From Paraglomus occultum (taxonomy: Eukaryota; Glomeromycota; Glomeromycetes; Paraglomerales; Paraglomeraceae): a DNA stretch of 12,180 bases. The notes beneath the pieces are model-generated. The model did not search any database. It was not told the origin of the DNA and saw only the letters and a list, made by a program, of their open reading frames with translations. Positions 1 to 8,644 of the stretch are shown here, one piece after another; within the stretch, counting starts at the first letter, position 1; the number at the start of each line of letters is the position of its first letter. The DNA lies in the NCBI GenBank assembly GCA_910592205.1, contig CAJVPJ010001115.1, positions 1 to 12,180 of the forward strand, given 5' to 3'. Made by a program: the position numbers and the translations under genes.

Positions 1-1483
1 AGACCATGTGATGGACTTCAGCATTGTAATGACATTATAAATTATAGACTAAATGGTAGTCGAGATGCTCCAGTTTCAGGAACTCCTGCAGAATATGTCG
101 TACTATATTCGGAATGTTGGGATGATACTCCCGAGAAAAGACCATCTTGTGAGCAGATTTTTGATAGATTAAGTCTAATGAGCCAACCAGCAATAATTTC
201 AAATCATGCATTTTCTGACCAGCTGTCAAGTATATACCAAGAAGAATTATTAAAAGGAAAAAAGCCAAATCAGATTGCTAATTTGATTAAAGATTGGTTA
301 ACACATAATGAATGGTATCAGAGTTATTCTCCTGTTAAGAGGCTCAAGGACCATGCTGATTGTGGGCAATGTTTTTGGGCACTTGCTTTTTTTTATGAAC
401 ATGGAATAACAATTGGAAAGGATCTTAATCAAGCAGTCTACTGGTATACATTGTCAACAGAAAGAAATAATGCTTTTGCACAAAACTATCTTGGTTATTG
501 CTATCAACTTGGAATTGGAGTAGAGAAAGATGCAAAGAGGGCAGTTGAATTATATAAAAAAGCAGTTGAACAAGGGGATGCTACTGCACAAAATAGTCTT
601 GGCTATTGCTATGAATTTGGTATTGGAGTAGCAAAAGATGCAAAGAGGGCAGTTGAATTATATGAAAAAGCTGTTGAACAAGGGGTTGCTGATGCACAAT
701 ACAGTCTTGGTCATTGCTATAAATATGGAATTGGAGTCGAGAAAGATGTGAAGAAGGCAGTTCAATTATATGAAAAAGCTGTTGAACAAGGGAATGCTAC
801 TGCACAATATAATCTTGCTTGTTGCTATGAAGATGGAATTGGAGTAGAGAAAGATACAAAGAAGGCAGTTGAATTATATGAAAAAGCTGTTGAACAAGGG
901 AATGCTGCTGCACAAAATAGCCTTGGTTGTTGTTATTATAATGGAATTGGAGTGGAGAAAGATGTGAAGGAGGCAGTTGAATTATATAAAAAAGCAGTTG
1001 AACAAGGGGATGCTGATGCACAAAATAATCTTGGTTATTGTTATCAATATGGAATTGGAGTAGAGAAAGATGCTAAGAAAGCAGTTAAATTATATGAAAA
1101 AGCAGTTGAACAAGGGAATGATACTGCACAATATAATCTTGCTTGTTGCTATGATGATGGAATTGGAGTAGAGAAAGATGTAAAGAAGGCAGTTGAATTA
1201 TATGAAAAAGCAGTTAAACAAGGAAATGCTGCTGCACAAAATAACCTTTGGTTGTTGCTATCATAATGGAATTGGAGTAGAGAAAGATGCAAAGAGGGCA
1301 GTTGAATTATATAAAAAAGCAGTTGAACAAGGAAATGCTACTGCACAATATACTCTTGGTTATTGCTATAAATATGGAATTGGAGTAGACAAAGATGCAA
1401 AGAAGGCAGTAGAATTGTATGAAAAAGCCGCCCAACAAGGAGAAGTTGATGCAAAAGCTATCCTGGAAGTTATTAAAATATGA
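1..1483 (+). CDS. Kinase-Sel1 repeat protein, 3' part, with a frameshift near the end
   Basis: The frame is open from the first base, so the gene starts outside the window. Residues 1-59 are the end of a protein kinase domain: GTPAEY, then LYSECW, then a P-x-K-RPS stretch with the conserved subdomain XI Arg (R47), followed by IFDRL. A linker of about 60 residues leads into about ten 36-residue Sel1 repeats of the form AxAQxxLGYCYxxGIGVEKD..KAVELYxKAVEQGN. Sel1 repeats form a helical solenoid used for protein binding, so this is probably a cytosolic signalling kinase with a scaffold tail; the substrate is unknown. The frame stops at 1266 because an extra T (TTT at 1247-1249 where sister repeats have TT) shifts it. 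Repeats 9 and 10 continue in the next frame to a TGA at 1481-1483. The shift may be real decay, an allele or a sequencing error. No intron is needed. Such fusions are typical of Glomeromycotina. Confidence 0.85.
472..1450 (+). repeat. 108-bp tandem repeat array encoding Sel1 units
   Basis: About nine 108-bp units lie head to tail and correspond to the 36-residue Sel1 repeats. Blocks such as GGAATTGGAGTAGAGAAAGA and GCAGTTGAATTATATGAAAA recur almost unchanged, so the copies are young or kept similar by gene conversion. There is a second level of order. Units 5-6-7 and 8-9-10 match as triplets: the distinctive LACCYxDGIG unit occurs at both 5 and 8, and the GCCYxNGIG unit at 6 and 9. This suggests a later duplication of a 324-bp block. 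An earlier, diverged Sel1-like unit (FYEHGITIGKD) precedes the array at about 364-471. Confidence 0.85.
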
Positions 1484-2342
1484 AAGTTGAAGTTGTAATA
1501 GGAAATGATTGAAATTGCGAATGTAATAGTGATGTATTAACAGGTGTCAGGTGCTTATTGTACAGTGTGTAGGTTTATTTATTATTATTATTATTTAAAA
1601 AATTTTATTACTTTAAGAGCTGAAAAAATGAGAAATAAATTATTTATAATGAACTATTTTGACTTGCTTGCTGGAAATGACCTTTTCGCATGCGGACACC
1701 ACCGCATAATTTTATTACATCTTGTCTATTTAATATCCAATCAACAGAATAAGTTATAAATGGTGGGTCGTAACCTAGCCATTGCGAGAAATAAGTCGGT
1801 TAAAAACATTGAAGTCGTTTACGGTCAGCCGGCCAAACCATAAAAACAACAAAGCAACACGTCTTACATGTAAAATAATAAGTTTATTTACAAGCTTTCG
1901 ACCGACATAAAACGTAAACATAGTTAACAATCACCACGATTACGCGTACAACTTTAGTCAAAAGTCGAGATGCTATGAAACATTAAAAACAACTAATTTA
2001 TATTTTACAGCAATATAGGCAAAAAGCGCATACTTACGAAGTAAAGCAACCGCATATTTAACTATGCGGATCTCCAAGTTAACCACACTATAGTCCCTGG
2101 ACAGAGATGACCGATCACCACGAAATTTTGCCGATCAAACGTTAAAAGTAGCCCATATGTAAACCAAATGTATATCTACGGATTAGCGTATACGATACGA
2201 AATATTCGTGAGTATTCAAAGCCTGCTAAAAGGTCACTAACTGTTTAGAAGAATTAGCATTAGCAGGCGTTGCCGATAACGACCGTTGGAAGACGCTAAA
2301 TCTCAAGGAGGTTACACGATCGCTCTCCCACGTGTAACGTCA
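1484..2342. other. Intergenic stretch without recognised genes
   Basis: Between the kinase-Sel1 gene and the mariner relic I see no convincing coding frame. An AT-rich simple repeat (TTA units) sits at about 1574-1595. An AATAAA within AGAAATAAATT at about 1630-1640 could be the polyadenylation signal of the kinase-Sel1 gene, but this is only a guess from its position. A 71-codon ORF at 1544-1759 has tyrosine runs from the simple repeat and looks like chance. Confidence 0.5.
2221..2268. repeat. Inverted repeat GCCTGCTAA / TTAGCAGGC
   Basis: Two perfect 9-base arms, 2221-2229 and 2260-2268, are separated by a 30-base loop. They lie on the C-terminal side of the decayed mariner fragment. They could be part of that element or unrelated. 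No terminal repeat pair of the mariner element itself could be found. Confidence 0.4.
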
Positions 2343-2702
2343 CGACAACGTGCGAGCAATCTGTGGTCTTAATTCTCTTGACTTTAACCATACTTTGTTG
2401 TCTTCTTTAGTTGAAACAGTAAAATAGTTAAACCAAGTCTCATTATCAGTAATAATATTTTGAAAACCGCCATCTAAAACTTGTAACATCTGTTTGCAAG
2501 TTCAACTCGTTTTTGCTTATTTGCGTCCGTTATGACATGCGGAATCCTCTTGAACACACTTTGTTGAGACTCAGTTGGCTAAGTAAGATGGACTCAATTC
2601 TTTCTTTAGAGATCCCAACTTCCTCCTCTATCATCCTTATGGTGATGTGGGGGTTATCATTTACCAGTTCCTCCACGTCTTATGTCTTACTCTTACGATC
2701 AT
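2343..2702 (-). pseudogene. Decayed mariner-type (Tc1/mariner) transposase fragment
   Basis: Reading leftward, the first part (about 2700-2550) gives EELVNDNPHIT, then EEEVGISKERIESIL, the pattern of the second helix-turn-helix of a mariner transposase. After a frame change it gives PHVITDANKQKRVELANR, and after another LDGGFQNIITDNETWFNYF followed by NKVW and RPQIARTLS, the start of the catalytic domain. In active mariners the core reads T-G-D-E-[TK]-W and its Asp is the first metal-binding residue. Here it reads T-D-N-E-T-W, so that Asp is now Asn. With in-frame stops and at least two frameshifts, the copy cannot encode an active transposase. The rest of the catalytic domain, expected further left, is not recognisable. 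Family assignment is strong; subfamily is not determined. Confidence 0.8.
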
Positions 2703-4132
2703 GAATTATTGATTTGTAACAGATTTTGCAGATCGCTATAATTTTATTGGTTATCACAGATATCATTCGATCGGTTGTATCTCACTGGCACATATCTATT
2801 GAAAATGCTTTTGATAATAGTAAGCAATATAATTGGGCAACTTATTGCTAAACATCAAATTGCGAAGACAAGTTGAATTTAGTTATGCAATAGCTGTAGT
2901 TAAGTAAACGAACGTGAAAGCTTACCAAGTACGTGTGTTACTGTGATGAAAAATTATTTGCAAATGTCCCATCTTAAAAAGGGCCAATTCCCAGAATGGG
3001 CCGTAACATTACTGTAAATGTATTTAAAATGTGCGGAATTATAATAATAAAGATTACTGGTGTTTTATTTAGATATTGCCATGGTTATTTGTATAATCCG
3101 CTTAACTTTATTTTATAGAGTACAAGGATTAATTAGTGAAATTAGGAGTTAGAAATATTTATGGCTAAAAAACCTATTTTAAATTTACTTATATCTCCTC
3201 TTTGCTGTATATAATTAAAAAAATCATCTTGCAAGAATATAGCAATGTTAGGACATTTGAAGGTACAGGCTTGCTATGAGCGCAAAATTTATTAGACGTT
3301 CTGAACAAATGCATTTGATCAATCGACGTTGTGAAAAAATTCCTCGATGTATGCTGTCGAAACTATTTTTGAACAATTGATATTGTACAATTAATAGAGT
3401 TTGGTGCATATGGTACAAGGCGGGTTGTCCAAATAATGCGCGAGAGTTAAATATGAAGAGAAACTAATGCTATAGCTCAAGATTACAATAAACATTTCCT
3501 CGAATGTTCAATACATAATAGGCATCATTTTATTTTAATCTCTGATATTTGTTGACATCGCATAATGCACAGCACGATTGCTTTGTTTGAGGTCACTTAC
3601 AGACAGTGCAAATACATAATTTTTTGTTCAATGTCCTAATGCTTTGATAACACGTGCAATGCGTTGTCAGGCTGTTTAGGAAAAACTATAAAAAAAATTA
3701 AATTTCTTATGCTCAATGACCATAAATTTGTTAAAATATTCAACGAGTTTGTCGAAACAGCTTTAGATGTACACTTTACTTGCGTCTAATAAAAGACACA
3801 AAAACAGTGAATTGTCATTTATTTGGACAATACCACAACGCAACGCTTTTAAATTTGCAACGCGTGCCCGACTGTTAACGATGCTGATTAATCTGGTGCG
3901 CTAACACTAGTATGACAAAATTATTTAATTAGTTTAATATCGAAGCGGTAAGCTTATCAACATGCTGTGTACCTAACGTCTTTGTTAATGTTCTTCTTTG
4001 CATCAACAAGCCAGCTATTTTCTTGTAGATACTAATAATATTATTTCTAAAAGTAGAAATAGTTTCAAGATATTAATGTACATGTGATATATATTTATTT
4101 CACATTTCAAGCATAACGTTAAATTAAAAGAT
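2703..4132. other. AT-rich intergenic DNA, no genes seen
   Basis: I find no reading frame, RNA gene or repeat here that I can support. It may include the ruined 5' part of the mariner element just to the left, but I could not identify its first DNA-binding motif or a terminal repeat. Confidence 0.5.
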
Positions 4133-4134
4133 TA

Positions 4135-4452
4135 CCGTAAACTCTCATGAATAAGAGCCCACCATAAATAAGGGCCCCCCTATATAAAAGTGGCGATCAT
4201 GTGATAAGATCTGTAATGGTTTGAAAACGGTTAACCCCCCTCCCCCCTCATCACCCACTTTATTATCATCCAATAACGCCATATATATGATATACGCAGC
4301 TCATGATTATGTAATAAACGAAAATTACGCGGGCAACTGTTACGTGACGATGGGTGGCTTAAAAACAATGCAAATAATCTACAACCAACCCATCCATGAA
4401 TAAGAGCCCCCTTATATGATGAAGGGGGGCCCTTATTCATGAGAGTTTACGG
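4135..4452. mobile_element. MITE, 318 bp, TA-flanked
   Basis: The left end reads CCGTAAACTCTCATGAATAA and the right end is its exact reverse complement; the match continues as GAGCCC against GGGCCC, giving terminal inverted repeats of at least 26 bases with one difference. Both ends are flanked by TA (4133-4134 and 4453-4454), the target duplication expected of Tc1/mariner-like or related DNA transposons. No transposase is encoded, so the element must have been moved by an enzyme supplied elsewhere. Two antiparallel ORFs inside (4221-4403 and 4231-4440) run into the terminal repeats and C-rich tract and are not genes. The intact ends and perfect outer 23 bases suggest recent insertion. Confidence 0.85.
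4395..4441. repeat. Hairpin inside the right end of the MITE
   Basis: CATGAATAAGAGCCCCCTT (4395-4413) and AAGGGGGGCCCTTATTCATG (4422-4441) pair almost fully around an 8-base loop. The inner arm is therefore a second copy of the element's own terminal sequence, and the right end can fold on itself. The left end also has a second, direct partial copy (AATAAGAGCCC then AATAAGGGCCC, 4150-4175). Confidence 0.8.
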
Positions 4453-4454
4453 TA

Positions 4455-5480
4455 TATTATATATTTACTAGGATGCAGTCAACTTTTTGGAACCATATGT
4501 ATAATCTAACATGCAGTGATACAGACCTGTAAACGGTAATATTATCAACCAGATACCAAAACAAACGGTCTTTGAATCACTTTTCTCAGTATTGAGAAAC
4601 ACCCATTTACTCCACGCGCTGCAAGTCAAATTTTTTGTTTATTTTCTAGGTTTATTATATTGGTTTAAAAGGGATTTTTTTTATAACGAAAAAAAGAGGA
4701 GGATCCACAAATATTAATATGCAATAAACCAAAAAAGATTGCATAAATTTGCATTCAAGCTATTTGTACTTTTTATTTTATAAATATGATACTTGTAATA
4801 TTCTACAAAATTTTATGTCATATACTTGGTCAAATTCAGTTATTGAGGAGAAAAAATTACCAGTAACGCTTAACAAATAAATTTTATGGTTTTTATTAGC
4901 AACTATACGTCTTACATACGTTATATAAATGCAACAATGTAACAGTTAACATTATCTGAATGTTATGTTCTGGCACGTAATATTGTCAATTGCACTTTGT
5001 AATTAAATAATAATTATGTAATTAATTGTTTGTCATGATTGTAGTTATGTAGCAAATTAAAATGTTATTCTAATCACTGATAATGAATATGGCTAATAAC
5101 AACAGCTTAAATTAAAGCTATGTACAATATAACATAATTTTGGAGCACTATGCTTCAGTAAAGTACACTTCGAGTCTTAATTTAGCTTGCCGACTCAGAG
5201 TATTCCATTTCAGTGTCAAATTAAAGTGTAGGTTAGATTAAACTACTCAAATTATTCCGTTAGCATTGCTACGGAGACTAAACTTATTACAAAACAAAAG
5301 TAACGTTGAATGACAATAAAACGTTGCAGATTACTGCATCTATGAAATTGTCTTACTTTCAGTCTTAAAAGAGTGTATTTGGGGACTGTAACTAGCAGGC
5401 TAGTATCATAATGTGTTTGTGCTACTACTCAGTAAATAAGTTTCTATTCGCTAAGTACTGAAGTAGTCCACGTAATACCG
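4455..5480. other. AT-rich intergenic DNA, no genes seen
   Basis: No open frame of useful length, RNA gene or repeat was recognised. A small palindrome, ACTAGCAGGCTAGT, lies at about 5392-5405 but is too short to interpret. Confidence 0.45.
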
Positions 5481-5546
5481 ACTGCCATCAAGAGTGGAGC
5501 ATAGCTCGCTCAGGCGTTGTTATCTTACTATTTAGCCGATACGTTT

Positions 5547-5711
5547 TTACCATGTGATTAAATTTACGAGAGCGTTCTGTGTAATGGTCAACAATGAACT
5601 GGCTTGCTGATGAGTTACTTGTTGATAAAGTTGAGTTAACCTTTCGCGTTGTTGCTGATAAACTTTATTGATAAGGTTTTCCAGAAAAGCATTAAATCTA
5701 TCGTAAAGCAT
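5547..5711 (-). pseudogene. Bacterial-looking ORF fragment, 54 residues, Gln-rich helix
   Basis: Starting with MLYDRFNAFLENLINKVY, the frame continues with QQQRERLTQLYQQVTHQQ and ends LVNLITW before TAA. It looks like a mainly helical, possibly coiled-coil piece and I do not recognise a family. The run upstream in another frame (QEEKELKFTYA, about 5703-5735) may belong to the same ruined gene. It is part of the patch of short bacterial-like frames running to 6367. Codon use and base composition are less AT-rich than the flanks. Confidence 0.35.
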
Positions 5712-5745
5712 AGGTAAATTTTAGTTCTTTTTCTTCCTGGTTTTT

Positions 5746-5883
5746 TCATATCATCTTGTGAACAAATAACCTCCACAATAGTATTAACTCACTAATCAAG
5801 CCTTCTTTCAAAGTTCGTAATAAATCCTCAGCAGCAGAAAGCATGAAGGATTCATAAAAATTGGGAGAGTTTTTTCTAATTTC
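5746..5883 (-). pseudogene. Remnant of an unknown protein, helical segment
   Basis: The frame starts EIRKNSPNFYESF, continues MLSAAEDLLRTLKEGLISEL and ends in VHKMI and a TGA. It follows directly, with one frame change, from the membrane segment encoded just upstream (5889-6023), so the two pieces probably belonged to a single membrane-anchored protein whose soluble part begins here. Family not recognised. No intact start codon, so it is treated as a pseudogene fragment. Confidence 0.4.
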
Positions 5884-5888
5884 CACAA

Positions 5889-6023
5889 ACAGCTGCTATG
5901 GCGGCTAATCCCGCAACCACAACAACCCCGATAAGAATTCTTATTCCTCAACTTCTGTCCCCTTTTGGCGATCAGCCCAATCGTAACCATAGTCACGGAG
6001 ATAGTTGCTACAACGAAGAACAT
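5889..6023 (-). pseudogene. Remnant of a membrane protein with two hydrophobic segments
   Basis: From the ATG at 6021-6023 the frame gives [20 protein letters not shown] followed by RGQKLRN, a hydrophobic segment then a basic stretch. After a frame change near 5945 the sequence gives RILIGVVVVAGLAAIAAVCG, a second clear membrane-type segment. The two match a hairpin-like membrane anchor leading into the helical piece at 5746-5883. Frame changes on both sides mean the gene is broken. The 5' end overlaps the YchF-like stretch in a different frame, so a junction between two source sequences probably lies near 6010-6025. Confidence 0.4.
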
Positions 6024-6081
6024 GACAAATTAAATCTACTTCCCGAATATGAGATAAAAACTCATTACCTAATCCCAGCCC
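6010..6081 (-). pseudogene. ychF: YchF-type GTPase fragment (bacterial)
   Basis: Twenty-four codons read [16 protein letters not shown] and then LICHVLRC. This is the conserved stretch just after the G3 region of YchF, a P-loop ATPase/GTPase that binds ribosomes; the family pattern is G-x-GLGN-x-FL-x-x-IREVD-x-ICHV-x-RCF. The bacterial form fits better than the eukaryotic OLA1 form, which differs in the IREVD-ICHV part. The resemblance begins and ends sharply: upstream no DIAGLV-like motif is seen and downstream the frame soon departs and stops near 5941. No nucleotide-binding P-loop is present nearby, so this is a relic. The identification rests on one short motif recognised by eye. Confidence 0.6.
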
Positions 6082-6151
6082 TCGCGTGGTCGGGATTAAA
6101 TAGAAGGTAATTTATACAACATGGAGCCTTAAAATTGAGGGTTATTATTTG

Positions 6152-6223
6152 TCCCAAAAAAATAACTTTGTCTTTGCGAATGGCTTTAGGGAGAGAAGAA
6201 ATGCCCTCAGCAGTCAATTCCTC
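6152..6223 (-). pseudogene. Coding-like fragment of unknown bacterial type
   Basis: The frame reads EELTAEGISSLPKAIRKDKV and then IFLG. It has the look of real protein sequence, with balanced charge and no low-complexity runs. A neighbouring frame just upstream (LPRKLFFAP, about 6224-6250) could be its beginning after a one-base shift in the run of Cs at about 6225-6229. Family not recognised. Confidence 0.3.
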
Positions 6224-6257
6224 AGGGGGCAAAAAATAATTTCCTCGGCAGTGCCGT

Positions 6258-6311
6258 TTATTTTTTGGCGATTAATTGGCGAGTTTGTTGAACTACTGCC
6301 TGGATTTTCTG
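6258..6311 (-). pseudogene. C-terminal fragment, Gln/Lys-rich helix
   Basis: Eighteen codons give QKIQAVVQQTRQLIAKK and a TAA. It resembles the end of a helical protein, in the same style as the Gln-rich piece at 5547-5711. It overlaps the end of the ribbon-helix-helix-like frame, and one frame change would join them. No family assigned. Confidence 0.25.
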
Positions 6312-6367
6312 TGGATATCTTCTGTGTCCTCTATATATCTAATCAAAGCCTCTTTAATGAGAAAGTC
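6293..6367 (-). pseudogene. Ribbon-helix-helix (CopG/antitoxin-like) C-terminal fragment
   Basis: The frame gives DFLIKEALIRYIEDTEDI. This matches the end of helix 2 in bacterial ribbon-helix-helix DNA-binding proteins, many of which are antitoxins or small repressors: a [SD]-F-[IL]-KEAL-x-x-YIED-x-EDI pattern. The N-terminal beta strand and helix 1 are missing because a stop codon lies just upstream. Short, so the call is tentative, but it agrees with the bacterial look of the patch. Confidence 0.4.
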
Positions 6368-6369
6368 TT

Positions 6370-7858
6370 AACTCTTTATTTATAATATTCTCACTTTAAG
6401 CACAATGGATGTCACTCTTGTAAACATAGTGACATTAATGAAATTCTTACTATTTGAACGATCAAGATACTTAATTCTACGGCGCTGTAACTATTCAGAA
6501 TAATAAACACTGCACCTTCATGGTAACTACAAAGTTTTTTGTAAGCTTTCAGGGTAAAATTTCATGCTGGTCTATTTGAAGTCTATTTGTTGACATTTTC
6601 CTATAAGAGATTACAACATCCTCCATCAATTTGCTACGTTGAACTAGAAAAATAATTAAACAAACTAGATAAAAGTTTTGTCTGTTGGAAATCCTTTGGG
6701 CAAGCCCATCGACAGCTTCTGGCCAATCATCTATCCGCAATTTATTATAATTCACGCTCTTTGATACGGCCATTTTGTCACGATAACGGTGAACGCTAAA
6801 GATTATCAAAAATTGAACAAATCTTGCGTAACTTTTACCAGTTTTTGGGGCGCTTCTTCAGAACAATAATTTTGGAATTCGTATTACCCAATTAAAGAAA
6901 CGTTTTAATTCATGTGAAAGTAACGATCATGCGTGGAGATCAGCGGCGTATTTTGTTCTTATCCATTTGACAGCTACCAAATCGTCACGATTGTTTATAC
7001 TGATGAAATCAATCTCGATCACATCTATATCATAAAATGGTGGGGTTTCCTGGTAAGGACATTACGCCAAATGATGTTATTGTATATAATAATGTGGTGG
7101 TTAATCAACTGACGCCCGATCTTGTCATAAGTAAGAGTAATATATCATGTACAGCTGTCAAAGATTGCGTAATTCCAATATAAGCACTCGTTTGAATAAT
7201 AATAAAAAAGTGCTCATTACTTAGGCAAGTAAAAAGTTCAATGTTAATTCTATCGAAAGAGGTTCATTCACAAACAGAGCTGTGTCATTTTTACTGCTAT
7301 CTTATCGCTGCTGTCAAGGAGTTTTTGCATATTTGTTTACTCTAGAAACCCTTTAGCAGAACACAAAACTCAACCTTATTGGAATGCTTATAATACTGTA
7401 TATTAATGTAAACAAAGCTTTGCAGGGACTGCAGACTTATCTGCTTCGTAAAAGCGTTTGAGCCGTAAGAGTGAAAACCGTAACGGTACATGCACTAAAA
7501 TTTGAAAGTTAAAGGGGTAGTTGTACTAACCATAATTTACTGGATATTTGCCCGATACGTTCATTTCGTTATTGTTAACTTTCCCTTGTCTTACTTATTA
7601 GTCTGTTTATTGTAATATTCAGTGATTGCAAAGTTTTAAAAATTTGGTTGTTTATGTAAATAAGGAACGCCGGATATGCAGACTTTGACTAATGTTTTAT
7701 TACAACCCCCAAAGTTCGGAGTAGCTACTCCATGAATGAAGTTATAATTTTGATTGTAATATACACAAACCATTTTCTCGCAATTGTACTGTTAAGTCTA
7801 AAATATTTTCTACTTTATAAAAATGTATAAAACGTTTGTTTGCTGCATATTAAGTTAA
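6370..7858. other. Mostly unrecognised DNA with two weak ORFs
   Basis: No gene could be assigned. A minus-strand ORF at 6549-6809 contains an inner ATG in good context (GACAAAATGGCC, about 6762-6773) and encodes NYNKLRIDDWPEAVDGLAQR followed by a hydrophobic stretch. A plus-strand ORF with ATG at 7037-7039 and stop at 7181-7183 encodes MVGFPGKDITPNDVIVYNN and about 30 further residues. Both have a protein-like look but no recognised motif, and either could be an exon or chance. Confidence 0.3.
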
Positions 7859-8382
7859 ATGTATTTAACCTTCCGTCAAAGCAATTGTCTCATTACACAA
7901 TTGTGTAGCGGTTTACTTATAAATACACCCGCTTCGCAACATCGCCTTTGCAATTGCTCAAACTTTTTTCGAATTAAACTAACAATAAGGCATGTATTAA
8001 TAAAACCAATCTTTGCTATCTTATCACAACGCGCGTTGCTTACTTTTATGTTGTGTGCGGTAAAACATTTACTAACATATACTAATTTTCCAATTCTTTT
8101 ATTAGATCGTTTTCTATGTATGACTCAAATATTACAAGACTCGTCACATTTGCGAAAAGCAATCTACCAGCAATTCTTAACTGCAACGTCAAACAACTGA
8201 CTGCATATACGCAAGTCTTTATCAGTAGCAAACGTACTATTGCCGAATGTGCATTTAGTTACAAACATTTTTTGCACCGACTTGTTTGCAACACACGTCT
8301 TTTAGTGTTACGCTGTAAACGTGTGTGGTCTTCTAACACGTATCCAGAACACACATGTTTGCACGCGTTTTCAAGGATATAG
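7859..8382 (+). other. Two overlapping ORFs of unknown meaning
   Basis: A 113-codon ORF (7859-8200) and an 88-codon ORF in another frame (8116-8382) overlap by 85 bases. The region is somewhat less AT-rich than its flanks and has many CG and ACACACGT-like words on its right side. A good splice donor (AAAT then GTAAGT, 8383-8392) follows directly, and the acceptor before the exon-like sequence at 8568 would pair with it. The reading frames do not join cleanly across that intron, so at best this is a non-coding leader exon or a broken gene. No family recognised. Confidence 0.2.
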
Positions 8383-8567
8383 AAATGTAAGTACTATCTT
8401 CTACGGTTTGAATTTAAAAAAAAAGTAACTATGTTAGCTTGCGTATCGGCACAGTGACTTTGTAACTATTAAAAAAACAAACAACCGTGAACTACTGCAG
8501 TGTTAAACGTGCTTTAGCTATCGAATAATTAACAGATTAACTTTTTCTTTTTCTTAAATAACAACAG

Positions 8568-8644
8568 CGGTGCACTTCAACAATGCTGATACATCCAGCC
8601 AGTCACTGTTTGAAGCACCCCCATTCCCGGACTACACCGGGTAG
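8568..8644 (+). pseudogene. Partial paralogous exon of the LFE/CxxC gene family
   Basis: After a convincing acceptor (TTTCTTTTTCTTAAATAACAACAG just upstream, ending at 8567), the frame gives VHFNNADTSSQSLFEAPP and ends FPDYTG with TAG at 8642-8644. The DTSSQSLFE part is identical to residues 6-14 of the gene at 11114-11979 on the other strand, and at DNA level about 29 bases match with one or two differences. FEAPP also matches the start of the second repeat of that protein. The CxxC and C-terminal parts are absent; the sequence instead turns into a hairpin. I read it as a truncated relative; a live terminal exon of an unseen gene is possible. Confidence 0.5.

Noticed and set aside
35-268. 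Minus-strand ORF of 77 codons
   Set aside because: It lies antisense to the clearly coding kinase frame and has no motif of its own.
797-1021. Minus-strand ORF of 74 codons with repeated residues
   Set aside because: It is the antisense shadow of the Sel1 repeats; its periodicity comes from the 108-bp repeat.
472-1450. CRISPR-like regular repeats
   Set aside because: The 108-bp period is coding (36 residues, Sel1) and there are no unique spacers between short repeats.
1544-1759. ORF of 71 codons after the kinase-Sel1 gene
   Set aside because: Its tyrosine run comes from the TTA simple repeat and no protein feature is recognisable.
4221-4440. Two antiparallel ORFs inside the MITE
   Set aside because: They run through the C-rich tract and terminal repeats, and MITEs of this size do not encode protein.
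5496-5514. tRNA-like start GGAGCATAGCTCGCTCAGG
   Set aside because: No anticodon stem, no GGTTCGAATCC-type T arm and no matching acceptor strand follow.
6068-6100. 5S rRNA-like GACCACGCGAGGGCTGGGATT on the minus strand
   Set aside because: Only a few bases resemble the 3' part of 5S rRNA and none of the rest of the gene is present.
6985-7050. Chromodomain-like IYIIKWWGF reading, as found at the end of some retrotransposon integrases
   Set aside because: Only a few residues agree, the frame is closed on both sides and no integrase or reverse transcriptase motif is nearby.
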